NCBI GenBank assembly: GCA_031286225.1
Contig: JAITUQ010000037.1
Location: 1 to 64,000, forward strand
Direction of reading: 5' to 3'
DNA from: Candidatus Methanorudis spinitermitis
Lineage (GTDB): Archaea > Methanobacteriota > Methanobacteria > Methanobacteriales > Methanobacteriaceae
Length of the DNA: 64,000 bases
The notes beneath the pieces were generated by a model. The model was not told where the DNA came from. It made no database searches and saw nothing but the letters and a program-made list of their open reading frames with translations. The translations under genes were made by a program, and so were the position numbers. Positions 1-9,766 of this stretch are shown here, in pieces; within the stretch, counting starts at the first letter, position 1, and each line of letters starts with the position of its first letter.

Positions 1-55
1 CATAAGTTTCTTCAAATAATTTTGGAGATACTAATCGGTAAATTGTATTAATCAT
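1..55 (-). CDS. tarJ: TarJ-like ribulose-5-phosphate reductase, N-terminal fragment
   Basis: The first 18 codons of a gene that runs off the left edge of the window. It starts at an ATG whose complement lies at 53-55 and reads MINTIYRLVSPKLFEETY, which resembles the start of TarJ alcohol dehydrogenases. TarJ reduces ribulose-5-phosphate to ribitol-5-phosphate with NADPH, supplying TarI for CDP-ribitol. It follows the tarI-like gene with a gap of about 22 bases on the same strand, the usual tarI-tarJ order. The family call rests on a very short stretch plus this context. Confidence 0.65.
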   Translation of the reverse strand, partial: MINTIYRLVSPKLFEETY

Positions 56-77
56 TATTTCACCACATATCCATAAT

Positions 78-782
78 TCACCTTTCTTTTAAAATGGAAT
101 TAGCTACTCTGAAATCATGTGGATAAGTGATTTTGATGTTGCTTACTTCCCCTTCAACAAGAAAAACCTGTTCATTATTGCTAGAAAAAATTTTAGACGC
201 ATCAGTTAATAGTTCTTTTTCTTCATCAGACATCTCATGATATAACTCTTTTAGTTTAAGGATTCTAAAAGATTGTGGTGTTTGACCTTGATACATATTC
301 TTCCTATTAGGAACAGAACTAATGAATTTACCATCTTTACTCTCTACAATCGTATCTGACGATGGAATTACAGTATCACATGCTCCATAATCAATTGCAT
401 ATTTTATATTTTCCTCTATAATTCTATGAGTAATAAATGGTCTTACAGAATCATGTGTGACTATAATATCTTTCTCATTTAACTGGTAGTTATCCTCAAT
501 ATAGCTAATAGCATTCATAATTGTATCATTTCGAAGGTTTCCACCTTCAATAACTTTGACATTATGTGAATCATTAATATATTTAGAAATAAGATCTTCT
601 GTATGGTTTACCCATTGTTTTGGGCATAAAACTATGATTTCATTAAAATCATTGTTTAAACAAAATTTTTCTATAGTATGTATTATAATAGGTTTACTCC
701 CTAAGAAAAGAAATTGTTTAGGTTTTTCAACATTACCCATTCTAGTTCCAATCCCTCCAGCTAATATAGCTGCAAATATCAT
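78..782 (-). CDS. tarI: IspD/TarI-family cytidylyltransferase (probable ribitol-5-phosphate cytidylyltransferase)
   Basis: A 234-residue nucleotidyltransferase of the IspD/TarI fold, the normal length for the family. The N-terminal CTP-binding signature LAGGIGTRMG (about residues 7-16) is followed by KPKQF (20-24). The family transfers CMP from CTP to a sugar-alcohol phosphate. IspD of the MEP pathway is not expected in an archaeon, and a TarJ start follows directly, so formation of CDP-ribitol or a similar CDP-polyol for a teichoic-acid-like polymer is the better reading. An AGGAG site lies just upstream of the ATG. The neighbouring CDP-glycerol-type polymerase would use its product. Substrate is inferred from context only. 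Confidence 0.8.
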   Translation of the reverse strand: MIFAAILAGGIGTRMGNVEKPKQFLFLGSKPIIIHTIEKFCLNNDFNEIIVLCPKQWVNHTEDLISKYINDSHNVKVIEGGNLRNDTIMNAISYIEDNYQLNEKDIIVTHDSVRPFITHRIIEENIKYAIDYGACDTVIPSSDTIVESKDGKFISSVPNRKNMYQGQTPQSFRILKLKELYHEMSDEEKELLTDASKIFSSNNEQVFLVEGEVSNIKITYPHDFRVANSILKER

Positions 783-899
783 ATTTTTATCTCCTAAAAT
801 TACACTAGTAGTTATTTATTAAACATATGTTAAAAATAATTAAATTATATATTTTTGGAAAACTTTATAAAATTACCTCTATATTAGATTTTAGTTTAA

Positions 900-2693
900 T
901 TATTTATTATCATGAATTATACTATTTATTAATTCAACTACCCTTTCAGAAGATCTTCCATCAAAATCATTGAAAAATCTATTTTTAAAAGTTGAAACTT
1001 TATAGCTATGAAAATCTTGGTTATTTATAGCTTCAATCAGTTCTTCAAAGCTTGAAATAATTTTTCCAGGGACAAACGCTCTGAAATCATAGTAAAAATC
1101 TCTATCCCTGATATATTCCTCTAAATCATAACTATAAAACAACATAGGAATATCTAATATAGAAGATTCAAATATAACTGAAGAATAGTCTGTAATAAGA
1201 ATATTTGTTATAAACAAAAGATCATTGATCTCAGAATATTCAGATAAATCTAATATTTTGTTTTTATAACTTTTAGAAATTTTGATTTTTTCTTTAACAA
1301 AAGGATGGTGTTTTATTATCAAAATATATTCATCAGAATTAGTTAATGAATCAACGAATTTTTCAGGATTGAATTTCACCATTGGATAAAAAGCATCATT
1401 TTTCCCCATTCCTCTAAAAGTTGGACAAAATAAAATCACTTTTTTCTCTTTAATAGATGGAAATTCATTATAAAGTTTTTCTTTGATAAGATTTTTATAT
1501 TCTTCATTAAATAATACATCAGTTCTTGGTATTCCAGTGGCTAAAATTTTTTCATTAGATAATCCAAACCCTTCAGCATAAAAATCTTTAATTTCATTAG
1601 AACTAACTATTGCATAGTTGTAATTTCTGTGATTAGGAGATTTTTGGGGTGTTCCTCCAATTTTTCCCATTCTTGAAAATCCAAAGGTTTTAAATGCTCC
1701 CACTGCATGCCATAGTTGAATTAGCTTAGTATCTTTTTTTAAAATGAAGTTATGTATAATTGGATAAAAATCATCTAGAAGAATAACTTTCGAAGTAGCA
1801 ATCAAATTTGAATATCTTATCATTTCTTTAATAGTGAAATTTTTTATAGGCTTATTCCTGAAAAATTGAATAATTTCTAAATCATTATCTTCTTTAAGAA
1901 TATCATATACATATTCAAAATTTCCAGTTAAATCATCTCGACGTTCACTCATTAATACTATTCTATTATTCTTAATTTTCCTATATTTAGTAAGTTTATA
2001 GAGGACTTTCATAATCCATATTTTAAATACTCTAAGGCTATACATATGCCCAGAAAGTTTAAATGTTCTCCAATTTATATGATATAAAATTGATTTGAAA
2101 GTTACGTTTGACCTAAAAAAATCTGGTGATTTTTCAGTTAAACTTTTATGAGCTAAAAAACCATCAATTAAGAAAAACGGAAATGCTAAAATTGATATAA
2201 AAAGTAAAAAAAAGCTATTTAATTTTTCTAACTTTGCATATTTCTTTTTAGCATGGTTTTTAATTTTCAGTTCCTCTTTTTTAGCTTTTAAAACCAAGGT
2301 ACTATTTTCTATCTTAGGGGTGTAAAAACTTTTTTGAGTTTCAAAATCAACTTCTTTAATAACTTCAAAGTTTTCAATAAATTTTTCACCATAAATTAAT
2401 CTAAAAGAAATTTCAATATCCTCGATATAATACTGATTCCAAAATAAATAATCTAAATTATAATTCCATTCAAGGTGAATTGAAACTAAATTAGATCTCT
2501 CATCACGATTATATCCAGAAATTATAAATGGAAGTCTACGATCTTCTATCCCATTAGAAAAAACAATTTCCATCTTAGGTTTATAATTTTCAGAATATTT
2601 GAATTTAGCTACCGCACTTATGCTAAAATCATAGTCTTTAATCAAAATATTTTTAATTATGATCTTTGGGATATTATCACCAACAACATGCAA
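900..2693 (-). CDS. CDP-glycerol/ribitol glycerophosphotransferase family protein (TagB/TagF-like)
   Basis: A 597-residue protein. The C-terminal two thirds carry hallmarks of the CDP-glycerol:poly(glycerophosphate) transferase family: QLWHAVGAFKTFGFS, FCPTFRGMG, KHHPF and LITDYSSVIFES. These enzymes transfer polyol-phosphate units from CDP-polyol to a growing chain at the inner membrane face. The N-terminal 140 or so residues look beta-rich and are unassigned. A hydrophobic segment near residues 162-182 may sit on the membrane. The start appears to be TTG preceded by AAGG, with no good in-frame ATG nearby, so the N-terminus is uncertain. It lies downstream of the pyruvyl-transferase fusion and upstream of tarI on the same strand. 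Confidence 0.85.
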   Translation of the reverse strand: MHVVGDNIPKIIIKNILIKDYDFSISAVAKFKYSENYKPKMEIVFSNGIEDRRLPFIISGYNRDERSNLVSIHLEWNYNLDYLFWNQYYIEDIEISFRLIYGEKFIENFEVIKEVDFETQKSFYTPKIENSTLVLKAKKEELKIKNHAKKKYAKLEKLNSFFLLFISILAFPFFLIDGFLAHKSLTEKSPDFFRSNVTFKSILYHINWRTFKLSGHMYSLRVFKIWIMKVLYKLTKYRKIKNNRIVLMSERRDDLTGNFEYVYDILKEDNDLEIIQFFRNKPIKNFTIKEMIRYSNLIATSKVILLDDFYPIIHNFILKKDTKLIQLWHAVGAFKTFGFSRMGKIGGTPQKSPNHRNYNYAIVSSNEIKDFYAEGFGLSNEKILATGIPRTDVLFNEEYKNLIKEKLYNEFPSIKEKKVILFCPTFRGMGKNDAFYPMVKFNPEKFVDSLTNSDEYILIIKHHPFVKEKIKISKSYKNKILDLSEYSEINDLLFITNILITDYSSVIFESSILDIPMLFYSYDLEEYIRDRDFYYDFRAFVPGKIISSFEELIEAINNQDFHSYKVSTFKNRFFNDFDGRSSERVVELINSIIHDNK

Positions 2694-2763
2694 AAACCTT
2701 ATATTTAATATTCATGAGATTGCAACAATTATTTTTATTCATGAAATTATATTTTATATTATT

Positions 2764-5238
2764 TTACATTCCTTCAATTTCATCCAAAACTTTCTTAAAA
2801 GCATCTGTAACTGTTAATTTATCTTTATTTATGATTTCAAATATTTTATCTCGTTGGATTGGGAGCTCTGGAGACTTTTTATGATTTTCAGCATACATTT
2901 GATTAATTGTTTGCTTCTGTGAGTATACATCCATATTTTCAAAAAGGGTTTGACCTTTAGGTGTATTTATTTTTACAGAAGAAATTCCATTTTCTGCATC
3001 ATCTTCCTTAATGAGTTCTTTGCCTCCTAAAAAGTCCCCAAATGTAATATCTGAAATACCATTATTACCAGAATACAAACAATCATAGCATGAACGTTTT
3101 AACATAAGATTTTTTAAAAAACTTCTCATGTACAAATCTTCTTGTAAATTCAATAGTTCTGTTTCACCATTTTCATAAACATATTCAACAGTTTTAGATT
3201 CTTGGGAAGCTTTTGGTGAGCGAAATTGAAAATGTTTTAAAGGACTGTTTTTTTGTTTCTCTGAAAGATATTTTTCAAAAAGTATAGGGGAATTTGTGCC
3301 ATTACAAATGATATCTACACAGTACAAGTTATCATAAGATTTATCAAGATAATTCAACAAACCTGAAATTTTACATGGGGTTCCAGTAAATAAGACTTTC
3401 CGACCAGTTTTCAATACATTTTTAGTTTTAATGTATATATCATTATCCATTGCTTCAACATATTTAGAATACCTAAATTCTGAACAATCTTCCTTTGTTT
3501 CTGCAATATCATATAAAACTTCCCATTTGTCATTGAATCTTACTCCAATAATAGCTCCTCCCTGTTTTAAAATGTAATCAGCCATTGCAGCATACATTCC
3601 CCCACTGGAACTATTTTTTCGATCGTTTTCATTTTTATTATAGGTAAGACAGGTTTTTATTGGTTTAGAATAGAGTAATTTTTTGTTATTGTACGGACAT
3701 ACTTTATTACAGGATTCACAATCAGTGCATTTATTTTTATCAATTTCCGGGAAATAAAATCCTTCATCATCTTGAACCATCCTTATGGCTTTTTCTGGAC
3801 ATATTTTTTCACATGCAGTACAACAAGTACAACTATATTTATCTTTGATCGATAAATAATCACAATTTAAGGTTTCATATTCTTGAACATAGCTATCTGC
3901 ATTTTTTAGTGCATTTTTTAGGAATTTCATTGATTTATCTACAATTTTTTCGCGAATTTCATTAACTAAATCATAATCAATATCTTTAGCAATCATTTTG
4001 CCGCCTTTACCAAAGGCATTCATTGCTTTTCTATGTTCTAAATTAAAAGTTTCCATTAAGGAATCCAATTTTAATCCACGTTTCCCACTGAAAAATTGTT
4101 TTTCTAAAATAACTGATAAACAAATCCCATGAAATGAATTAGTAAATACATAATCTGCATTATCAATATATCCAATCCATTCTTCAACTCCCACATTATA
4201 AATCACAGAATGCCTCGAATAACCAATTTGCTCTTGGTTGGTATAGAATTCACTTAACTCAATTAAATCTAAATTGTGTTCTTCAGCGAATTTTGCAGCT
4301 AATGAAACTAATTCATATGAATTTGACATAGCAAGATAAACCAAAACATATCCTTTTTTATTTGGTTTAATCAAAAGTTTCTTGTAATAATCTTTATCCA
4401 TTAAAAAAGTAGGATCAATCACTACTTCAGCATTAATATCTGAAACAGAGGAAATATAATTAGCAAGATTCTTTTCTCGCACGGAAATTTCATCGATATT
4501 TTTTATATAATCAAGAAATTCCTCTTGTGTTGCTTTTTCTTGATATTTACTTGGTCCTCGACTTGTAGAATAGGCAATTTTATATGCATTTTCCATTGCA
4601 TGGCAATTAAGGAAAAACCCTTTGTCGAAGCCAAATTTTTTATAATTCTTCCAAATTACATCTGTTACTGCAATATAACAATTAATATCCTCAGCATTTG
4701 AAATTTGATCTAAAGAAATAGCTGTATATGTATTTTTTGTGAGATTGTAATGTTTTTTAACAAATTCTTGGAATTTATCAAATCGCTCCATTCTTTGATA
4801 AAACATCTCAGTCCACATTTTTATTTCTTCTTGATTTTTTTTACTATCATTATTAGATTTCAATAGTTTTATTAATGGGAACCGTAAATCCGTATTTTTA
4901 TTATGATAATGTTGATAGTAATCAACAACTACATTTTTATAACCTAATCCCGTTAACACTTCTGAAAAAACAAATGAATGCAATGCACAAGCTAAATTTA
5001 AACTTTTTGAGTGAGTATTAATAGAAACAAGCCCTATCTTCAATGAAGATTTCGATGAATCTAGTCTCTTATATTTCCTTTTAATTCTCCTAACCCTTGC
5101 TAAATTAATTTTTTCTCCCGAAATCTTATTTTTTTTACTTTTTTTTCTGGAATTCCTTTTTTTTCTATAATAAGCCTTAGCTGATTCTGGTAATATTTTC
5201 TTTAATATTTCCTTCATTAATTTTTTTGTTTTTTCCAT
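2764..5238 (-). CDS. Polysaccharide pyruvyl transferase / 2x[4Fe-4S] ferredoxin / FrhB-like fusion protein
   Basis: An 824-residue three-part protein. Residues 1-60 are very basic. Residues 65-400 look like a polysaccharide pyruvyl transferase (KIGLVSINTHSKSLN near 67; FTNSFHGICLSVIL near 365). Residues 470-515 carry two ferredoxin motifs (CTCCTACEKICP and CTDCESCNKVCP). The rest resembles the F420 hydrogenase/dehydrogenase beta subunit, with SSSGGMYAAMADYIL, FTGTPCKISGLLNYL and a CYDC pair. Pyruvyl transferases add ketal pyruvate to surface sugars, while FrhB-type domains bind flavin and move electrons to or from F420. The two jobs in one chain suggest a redox step coupled to polymer decoration, but the reaction is unknown. 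A GGAG site lies 8 bases before the ATG. Confidence 0.85.
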   Translation of the reverse strand: MEKTKKLMKEILKKILPESAKAYYRKKRNSRKKSKKNKISGEKINLARVRRIKRKYKRLDSSKSSLKIGLVSINTHSKSLNLACALHSFVFSEVLTGLGYKNVVVDYYQHYHNKNTDLRFPLIKLLKSNNDSKKNQEEIKMWTEMFYQRMERFDKFQEFVKKHYNLTKNTYTAISLDQISNAEDINCYIAVTDVIWKNYKKFGFDKGFFLNCHAMENAYKIAYSTSRGPSKYQEKATQEEFLDYIKNIDEISVREKNLANYISSVSDINAEVVIDPTFLMDKDYYKKLLIKPNKKGYVLVYLAMSNSYELVSLAAKFAEEHNLDLIELSEFYTNQEQIGYSRHSVIYNVGVEEWIGYIDNADYVFTNSFHGICLSVILEKQFFSGKRGLKLDSLMETFNLEHRKAMNAFGKGGKMIAKDIDYDLVNEIREKIVDKSMKFLKNALKNADSYVQEYETLNCDYLSIKDKYSCTCCTACEKICPEKAIRMVQDDEGFYFPEIDKNKCTDCESCNKVCPYNNKKLLYSKPIKTCLTYNKNENDRKNSSSGGMYAAMADYILKQGGAIIGVRFNDKWEVLYDIAETKEDCSEFRYSKYVEAMDNDIYIKTKNVLKTGRKVLFTGTPCKISGLLNYLDKSYDNLYCVDIICNGTNSPILFEKYLSEKQKNSPLKHFQFRSPKASQESKTVEYVYENGETELLNLQEDLYMRSFLKNLMLKRSCYDCLYSGNNGISDITFGDFLGGKELIKEDDAENGISSVKINTPKGQTLFENMDVYSQKQTINQMYAENHKKSPELPIQRDKIFEIINKDKLTVTDAFKKVLDEIEGM

Positions 5239-5289
5239 GAAAAAATTCTCCTCTTGTACTTCCTTTCATTAGACATTAAAAACAACTAA

Positions 5290-6624
5290 TTATTTTACAA
5301 AAACCCTTGTTAATAAATTTAATAACTTCCCAATATATTTTTCTATTGGATCTCTTGATAAGATAAATGTGATTAATGCAGTAGCAGTAATTAGATAAAC
5401 AGCTGTTAATATAGGATCATTAAATAATGGAGATCCTAAATCAGATTTCAATATTTTTTTCATTGATTCTGTAAAATAAAAGTGAAAAACATATATATAC
5501 AATGAACTCCGCCCTAACTTTGTTAAAAAACTTTGTTTATTAGGCATGAGATAATTTATTAAAATAATAACGAATATGGTACTAACAATACCAAATAACC
5601 TCATTAAAATTCCAATTTTTCTACTTAGTCCTAAAGCAACATATGATTTTTTAAATCCAAAAAATCCCATACTAAATGAAAAATTGCTGAAAATAAAGAA
5701 TAAACTAAGTAAAACAATTATTAAAATTCCAAAAATCAGTTTTTTATGATTAATCAAAAAGTTCCTCATCTTCAGAATAAGATTTTTGATTCTATAATTT
5801 AAGCTATTTAAATATTCATTATGATGTTTAAAATAAAAACCTATTAAAAATAGTGGTAAATAACAGAATGTACGAGTTAGAGCCAAAAAATTATTTGGGA
5901 CATTTATTAAGCCAATAGCTAAAGCTCCGAACAAACTTATCCAAAAAATATGTTTAATTTTAACCAAGACAGGTAATGAAAACCTAAGCCAAAATAGAAC
6001 TAAAAGATACCAAAGTCCACGTACTGGAACTAAATAAGGATTTTTTGGTAAATTATTACCAAAAGCAAGTACTATGAAAATTATCCAAAAAGTACTAAAC
6101 AAAATATAAGGAATAAATATATTTTTGAATGCTTTTATTTGAGTATTTTCATCAACTTTTGAAAAGTAACCACTGACAAAAACGAATATCCCCATGGCTA
6201 TTGGAGCTAATAACGTTCCAATATCTTTATAAATTGAAAATCCGAAAAAAGGGAATGAAAGATGCACAAATACTACAAATATAATCGCCAATCCTTTTAA
6301 ATTATCATACTTAAACAAACGTTGAACATTTTTATTACTTTCTTTATTATCAGTAGCATCTTTATTTTTTTTCTTATGCTTCGAAACAATATCATCAGAT
6401 TTATTATTTTTATTTAAATCTTCAATAATAGCAGTATTATTTTTAATATCAAAATCAATGTAATTATTATTAAATCTATTAAAACAAAAACTGAATTTAA
6501 AAAAATTATTTTTTATATTTACTTTATGTATAGTATAAAAATATTTTGAAAATAAGTATTTTGCTAAAAATAGATATCTTATTAATATATTGTTCTTTAA
6601 AGTGTTTTTAAAATTATTCAACAT
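5290..6624 (-). CDS. Acyltransferase 3 family integral membrane protein
   Basis: A 444-residue membrane protein. About 100 hydrophilic, lysine- and asparagine-rich residues precede the first membrane segment. The family signature with the conserved histidine follows (YDNLKGLAIIFVVFVH), then about nine further hydrophobic helices. Acyltransferase 3 proteins move acyl groups such as acetyl across the membrane onto surface glycans. In this locus it probably O-acylates the polymer made by its neighbours. The long charged N-terminus is unusual for the family and could be a cytoplasmic tail. It is the first gene of the leftward run ending with tarJ. Only a weak GATGAT-like ribosome site is visible. 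Confidence 0.82.
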   Translation of the reverse strand: MLNNFKNTLKNNILIRYLFLAKYLFSKYFYTIHKVNIKNNFFKFSFCFNRFNNNYIDFDIKNNTAIIEDLNKNNKSDDIVSKHKKKNKDATDNKESNKNVQRLFKYDNLKGLAIIFVVFVHLSFPFFGFSIYKDIGTLLAPIAMGIFVFVSGYFSKVDENTQIKAFKNIFIPYILFSTFWIIFIVLAFGNNLPKNPYLVPVRGLWYLLVLFWLRFSLPVLVKIKHIFWISLFGALAIGLINVPNNFLALTRTFCYLPLFLIGFYFKHHNEYLNSLNYRIKNLILKMRNFLINHKKLIFGILIIVLLSLFFIFSNFSFSMGFFGFKKSYVALGLSRKIGILMRLFGIVSTIFVIILINYLMPNKQSFLTKLGRSSLYIYVFHFYFTESMKKILKSDLGSPLFNDPILTAVYLITATALITFILSRDPIEKYIGKLLNLLTRVFVK

Positions 6625-7022
6625 ATTATCATCAGTTTAAAGGATTAAGTAGTGTCAAAATTCAAATGATAGATAAATTTTATTGTTTTAAAAAATATAA
6701 TTTCTGTTATAATTTTATATTTTTTTATATTAATTTGCTTTTTAAGTTGAAAATGTTTAGTTGTATGTTTTTTTTATGAAAGGTTTTTTAAATCGTTTTT
6801 GAATTTAAATTCTTGTTTTAATGTATTATTTAAGGTTATTTTTAGGAAATGTTGTTTTAATCTTGGTTGTATTTTGTTTTTCTGAAAGTTTTTTGTCAAA
6901 TAATGATTTTCGATGAATAAGATATTCATCTGATATTATGATGTGTTAAGGCATGATTAATGTTATTTCAAGTGAAAAACTTTTTGTGAAAGTTTAAATA
7001 GAAATAAAAAAAGTTTAATTAT
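6625..7022. other. Intergenic stretch, no gene seen
   Basis: A+T-rich spacer between divergent genes. No convincing coding frame was found on either strand. One ATTTCAAGTG sequence (6965-6974) matches the ORB-like core found at the right end of the window, but it is isolated. Confidence 0.5.
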
Positions 7023-7244
7023 ATGAATAACCAAAATAAACCCTTTCTAATAATTAAGTGTGTTGAAGATGTATTTAAATTTTTCTTTGATAATGAAAGT
7101 AAAAGGATTTATTTAAAGGAGGATATTTCACTTAAAACTTTCTTTAGTTTTTTGGATAATAAAAATATTGAGTTTACGTCAAATAAACTTGAAAGTTTCT
7201 TTAAAAAAATTTTTCTTAAAGTGTTAAGGATTATAAAGATTTAA
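7023..7244 (+). CDS. Small unrecognised protein (73 aa)
   Basis: An ATG-started frame of 73 residues rich in Phe, Lys and Asn. Its C-terminal third alternates lysine and hydrophobic residues (FFKKIFLKVLRIIKI). No family was recognised and no ribosome site is visible in front of the ATG. It sits alone between two divergent surface-polymer genes. It may be a genuine small protein or a remnant of a larger gene; in such A+T-rich DNA a chance frame of this length is possible. Confidence 0.3.
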   Translation: MNNQNKPFLIIKCVEDVFKFFFDNESKRIYLKEDISLKTFFSFLDNKNIEFTSNKLESFFKKIFLKVLRIIKI

Positions 7245-7573
7245 ACTGGAATAAGATTGAGAATAACTCTCAGAACTGAAATTTGGGATTGTGTAAACTT
7301 TATCAAAAATTAGCCCAAGTTTTTGACAGTTCCATAACTTACAAAATTATTAAATATCTCTTCAACACTATAATCAATAGTGTTATTTTTTCTTTACTAA
7401 GATAAGAATATCACCTCTTAAAGAATAAACTTTTTTATAGCAGAATTTTCCACTGTCCAAAATGACAATGAATAAGGATGTCATAAGGTTATTGATAGAT
7501 ATAGGAAATTACTGATAATTATTCTTTGACCTTTGTTGAATTCAAATGTAATCTATTAATTTAAGGTTGTTTA
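7245..7573. other. Intergenic stretch, no gene seen
   Basis: A spacer of about 330 bases with slightly higher G+C than its surroundings near 7260-7330 and 7440-7560. Short frames are interrupted by stops. Decayed coding DNA is possible but was not recognised. Confidence 0.4.
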
Positions 7574-8722
7574 ATGAACTTCGCCCATAAGCTTTTTGCT
7601 AAGATATTTAACTTTTTTGAGTTGTTTTCCTTTAATAAAATCTTTATTACGTTTATAATAAGTGAAATTTCTTCTAATTCTGGTTTAGAATACCTCAAAA
7701 GAGAATTAAATAAAAAAAAACAATTTGAATACTGTTATATATATAAAGATAAATATTCTTTTGATGATTTAGATTCACCTAAAGAAAAATTTTTAAAACT
7801 TTTCAATTTATTAGACTTCTTTTTTATAAAAACATTTATCCTGTCTAAATCCAAGTATGTTTTTTTAGAGGACAATTTTTTTCCAATGGCATACATGAAG
7901 TTTGATGACAATTCGACTGTTATACAACTATGGCACGCTTCTGGAGCTTTTAAAAGGTTTGGTTTTGATGTTGTAGATGATGAAAAAGTAAAAAAACTAA
8001 TAGAACTTTCTAGTTCTAAAATTGATTATCTAGTAGTAAGCTCTGATAAAGTTTCAAAAATTTACAAAGAAGCATTCCAAATAGAAAACAATAAGATTTT
8101 ACCATTTGGAACCCCAAAAACTGATTATTATTTTGACAAAAAAAATAATAATGAAAAAAATATTATGAAAATCAGATCAAAATTCGAGAAAGAGTACCCT
8201 GAAATCAAAGGGAAAAAAATTGTACTATATGCTCCTACCTTTAGGGAAAATGAAAAAAAGAACAATGACATATTACTACATTTTGATAAACAACTTTTTT
8301 ATTCAAATTTAAAAGATGATTTTTGTTTATTTTTTAAATCACATCCTAAATTCAAAGTTTCAGAATCTGGACATTTTATAAACGTGAGTAATTATGAAAA
8401 TACTCCTGAATTGCTCCTAATTTCAGATATATTAATTACTGATTATTCGTCCATAATGATAGAATATGCAATACTCTCTAAACCTATTATATTCTATCCT
8501 TTTGATTTTGATTATTACATAACCAATGAAAGAAGCTTTTATTTCGATTACAATCAAGTACCCGGACCAATAGCTAGAAACACACAAGACATTATTAATC
8601 TTATTAGAAAAAACCAGTTTAATCTTAATAAAATCAAAGATTTTGTATGGGAGAATTATGACTATTTGGATAGCAATTCTTCTAAAAGAATTGTGGATTA
8701 TATTGTAAAGGAAGAAAAGTAA
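7574..8722 (+). CDS. CDP-glycerol glycerophosphotransferase family protein, short form
   Basis: A 382-residue member of the TagB/TagF-like family. The full signature set is present: VIQLWHASGAFKRFGFD, LYAPTFRE, FKSHPKF and ILITDYSSIMIEYAI. It is close to the catalytic domain alone and lacks the long N-terminal extension of the family members at 0.9-2.7 and 11.8-13.6 kb. It should transfer a polyol phosphate from a CDP-polyol to a chain, perhaps as a primer enzyme. It is the only rightward gene among leftward neighbours and so is probably transcribed alone. A weak AGGTTG precedes the ATG. Confidence 0.85.
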   Translation: MNFAHKLFAKIFNFFELFSFNKIFITFIISEISSNSGLEYLKRELNKKKQFEYCYIYKDKYSFDDLDSPKEKFLKLFNLLDFFFIKTFILSKSKYVFLEDNFFPMAYMKFDDNSTVIQLWHASGAFKRFGFDVVDDEKVKKLIELSSSKIDYLVVSSDKVSKIYKEAFQIENNKILPFGTPKTDYYFDKKNNNEKNIMKIRSKFEKEYPEIKGKKIVLYAPTFRENEKKNNDILLHFDKQLFYSNLKDDFCLFFKSHPKFKVSESGHFINVSNYENTPELLLISDILITDYSSIMIEYAILSKPIIFYPFDFDYYITNERSFYFDYNQVPGPIARNTQDIINLIRKNQFNLNKIKDFVWENYDYLDSNSSKRIVDYIVKEEK

Positions 8723-8807
8723 GAAAAGTTATGAAAGTTAATAAGTAAACTTTGTTAATAAGTAGAATAATGCATTATAATATATTAAATTTCATTCTAA
8801 TATCCTT

Positions 8808-9680
8808 TTAAAGATCATTTTTTGATATTTTAAGAAGATATTTTCCATAATCTGTCTTTATTAATGATTCACCTAGTTTTATCATCTTATTTTTATTTAT
8901 ATAACCTTTATTAAAAGCTATTTCTTCTAAACAAGCTATATAAAGGCCTTGTCTCTTTTGCACAGTTTCTATAAAGTTATTCGCTTCTAAAAGTCCAATA
9001 TGAGTTCCTGTGTCCAACCAAGCCATTCCTCTACCTAATAATTTCACTTTAAGTTGTTTTTTATCCAAATATGTTTGATTAATGGATGTTATCTCTAATT
9101 CTCCTCTTTCAGATGGTTTCACACTTTTAGCTATTTCAACCACATCATTATCATAAAAATACAGCCCAGGAACTATATAATTTGATTTTGGATGTTTTGG
9201 TTTTTCTTCAATAGACATTACATTTCCATCATCATCAAACTCAACTACTCCAAAATCTTCTGGATTTTGAGTATAATAACCAAAGACAATAGCTCCTTTT
9301 TCTATCTCAGCTGCCTGTTCCAATATTTCAGTTAATCTATGACCATAAAAAACATTATCTCCTAATACAAGAGCTACTTTATCAGTTCCTATGAATTTTT
9401 CACCGATTATGAAAGCTTCAGCTAATCCATTAGGTTTTTCTTGTTCAGAATATGAAAAAGATACTCCAAAATCACTTCCATCCCCTAATAACTTTTTATA
9501 TTGAGGTAAATCATGTGGTGTGGATATTATAAGAATTTCAGTAATTCCAGCTAACATTAAAACAGAAATAGGATAATATATCATTGGCTTATCATATAAA
9601 GGCAATAATTGTTTCGAAACAGCTTTTGTAACTGGATATAATCGAGTTCCTGATCCTCCAGCTAATACAATTCCTTTCAT
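8808..9680 (-). CDS. rfbA: Glucose-1-phosphate thymidylyltransferase
   Basis: A 290-residue RmlA/RfbA enzyme that joins glucose-1-phosphate and dTTP into dTDP-glucose, the first step of dTDP-rhamnose synthesis. The length is typical. The nucleotide-binding signature [20 protein letters not shown] is at residues 6-25 and [10 protein letters not shown] near 158. It starts at ATG with a GGAG site 9 bases upstream. The next pathway genes, rfbB and rfbC, are about 24 kb away and rfbD is not in this window, so the pathway is scattered here. Confidence 0.95.
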   Translation of the reverse strand: MKGIVLAGGSGTRLYPVTKAVSKQLLPLYDKPMIYYPISVLMLAGITEILIISTPHDLPQYKKLLGDGSDFGVSFSYSEQEKPNGLAEAFIIGEKFIGTDKVALVLGDNVFYGHRLTEILEQAAEIEKGAIVFGYYTQNPEDFGVVEFDDDGNVMSIEEKPKHPKSNYIVPGLYFYDNDVVEIAKSVKPSERGELEITSINQTYLDKKQLKVKLLGRGMAWLDTGTHIGLLEANNFIETVQKRQGLYIACLEEIAFNKGYINKNKMIKLGESLIKTDYGKYLLKISKNDL

Positions 9681-9766
9681 TAAATAGCTCCATAATTATA
9701 AATTAAATCAATCATAAATAAGAATACAACATATGTAAATGAGATATTTATTCATTGAATAATTAA

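Noticed and set aside
6965-6974. ORB-like core ATTTCAAGTG near 7 kb
   Set aside because: It is a single isolated copy without the mirrored flanks or an initiator gene. A 10-mer match by chance in 64 kb of both strands is reasonably likely.
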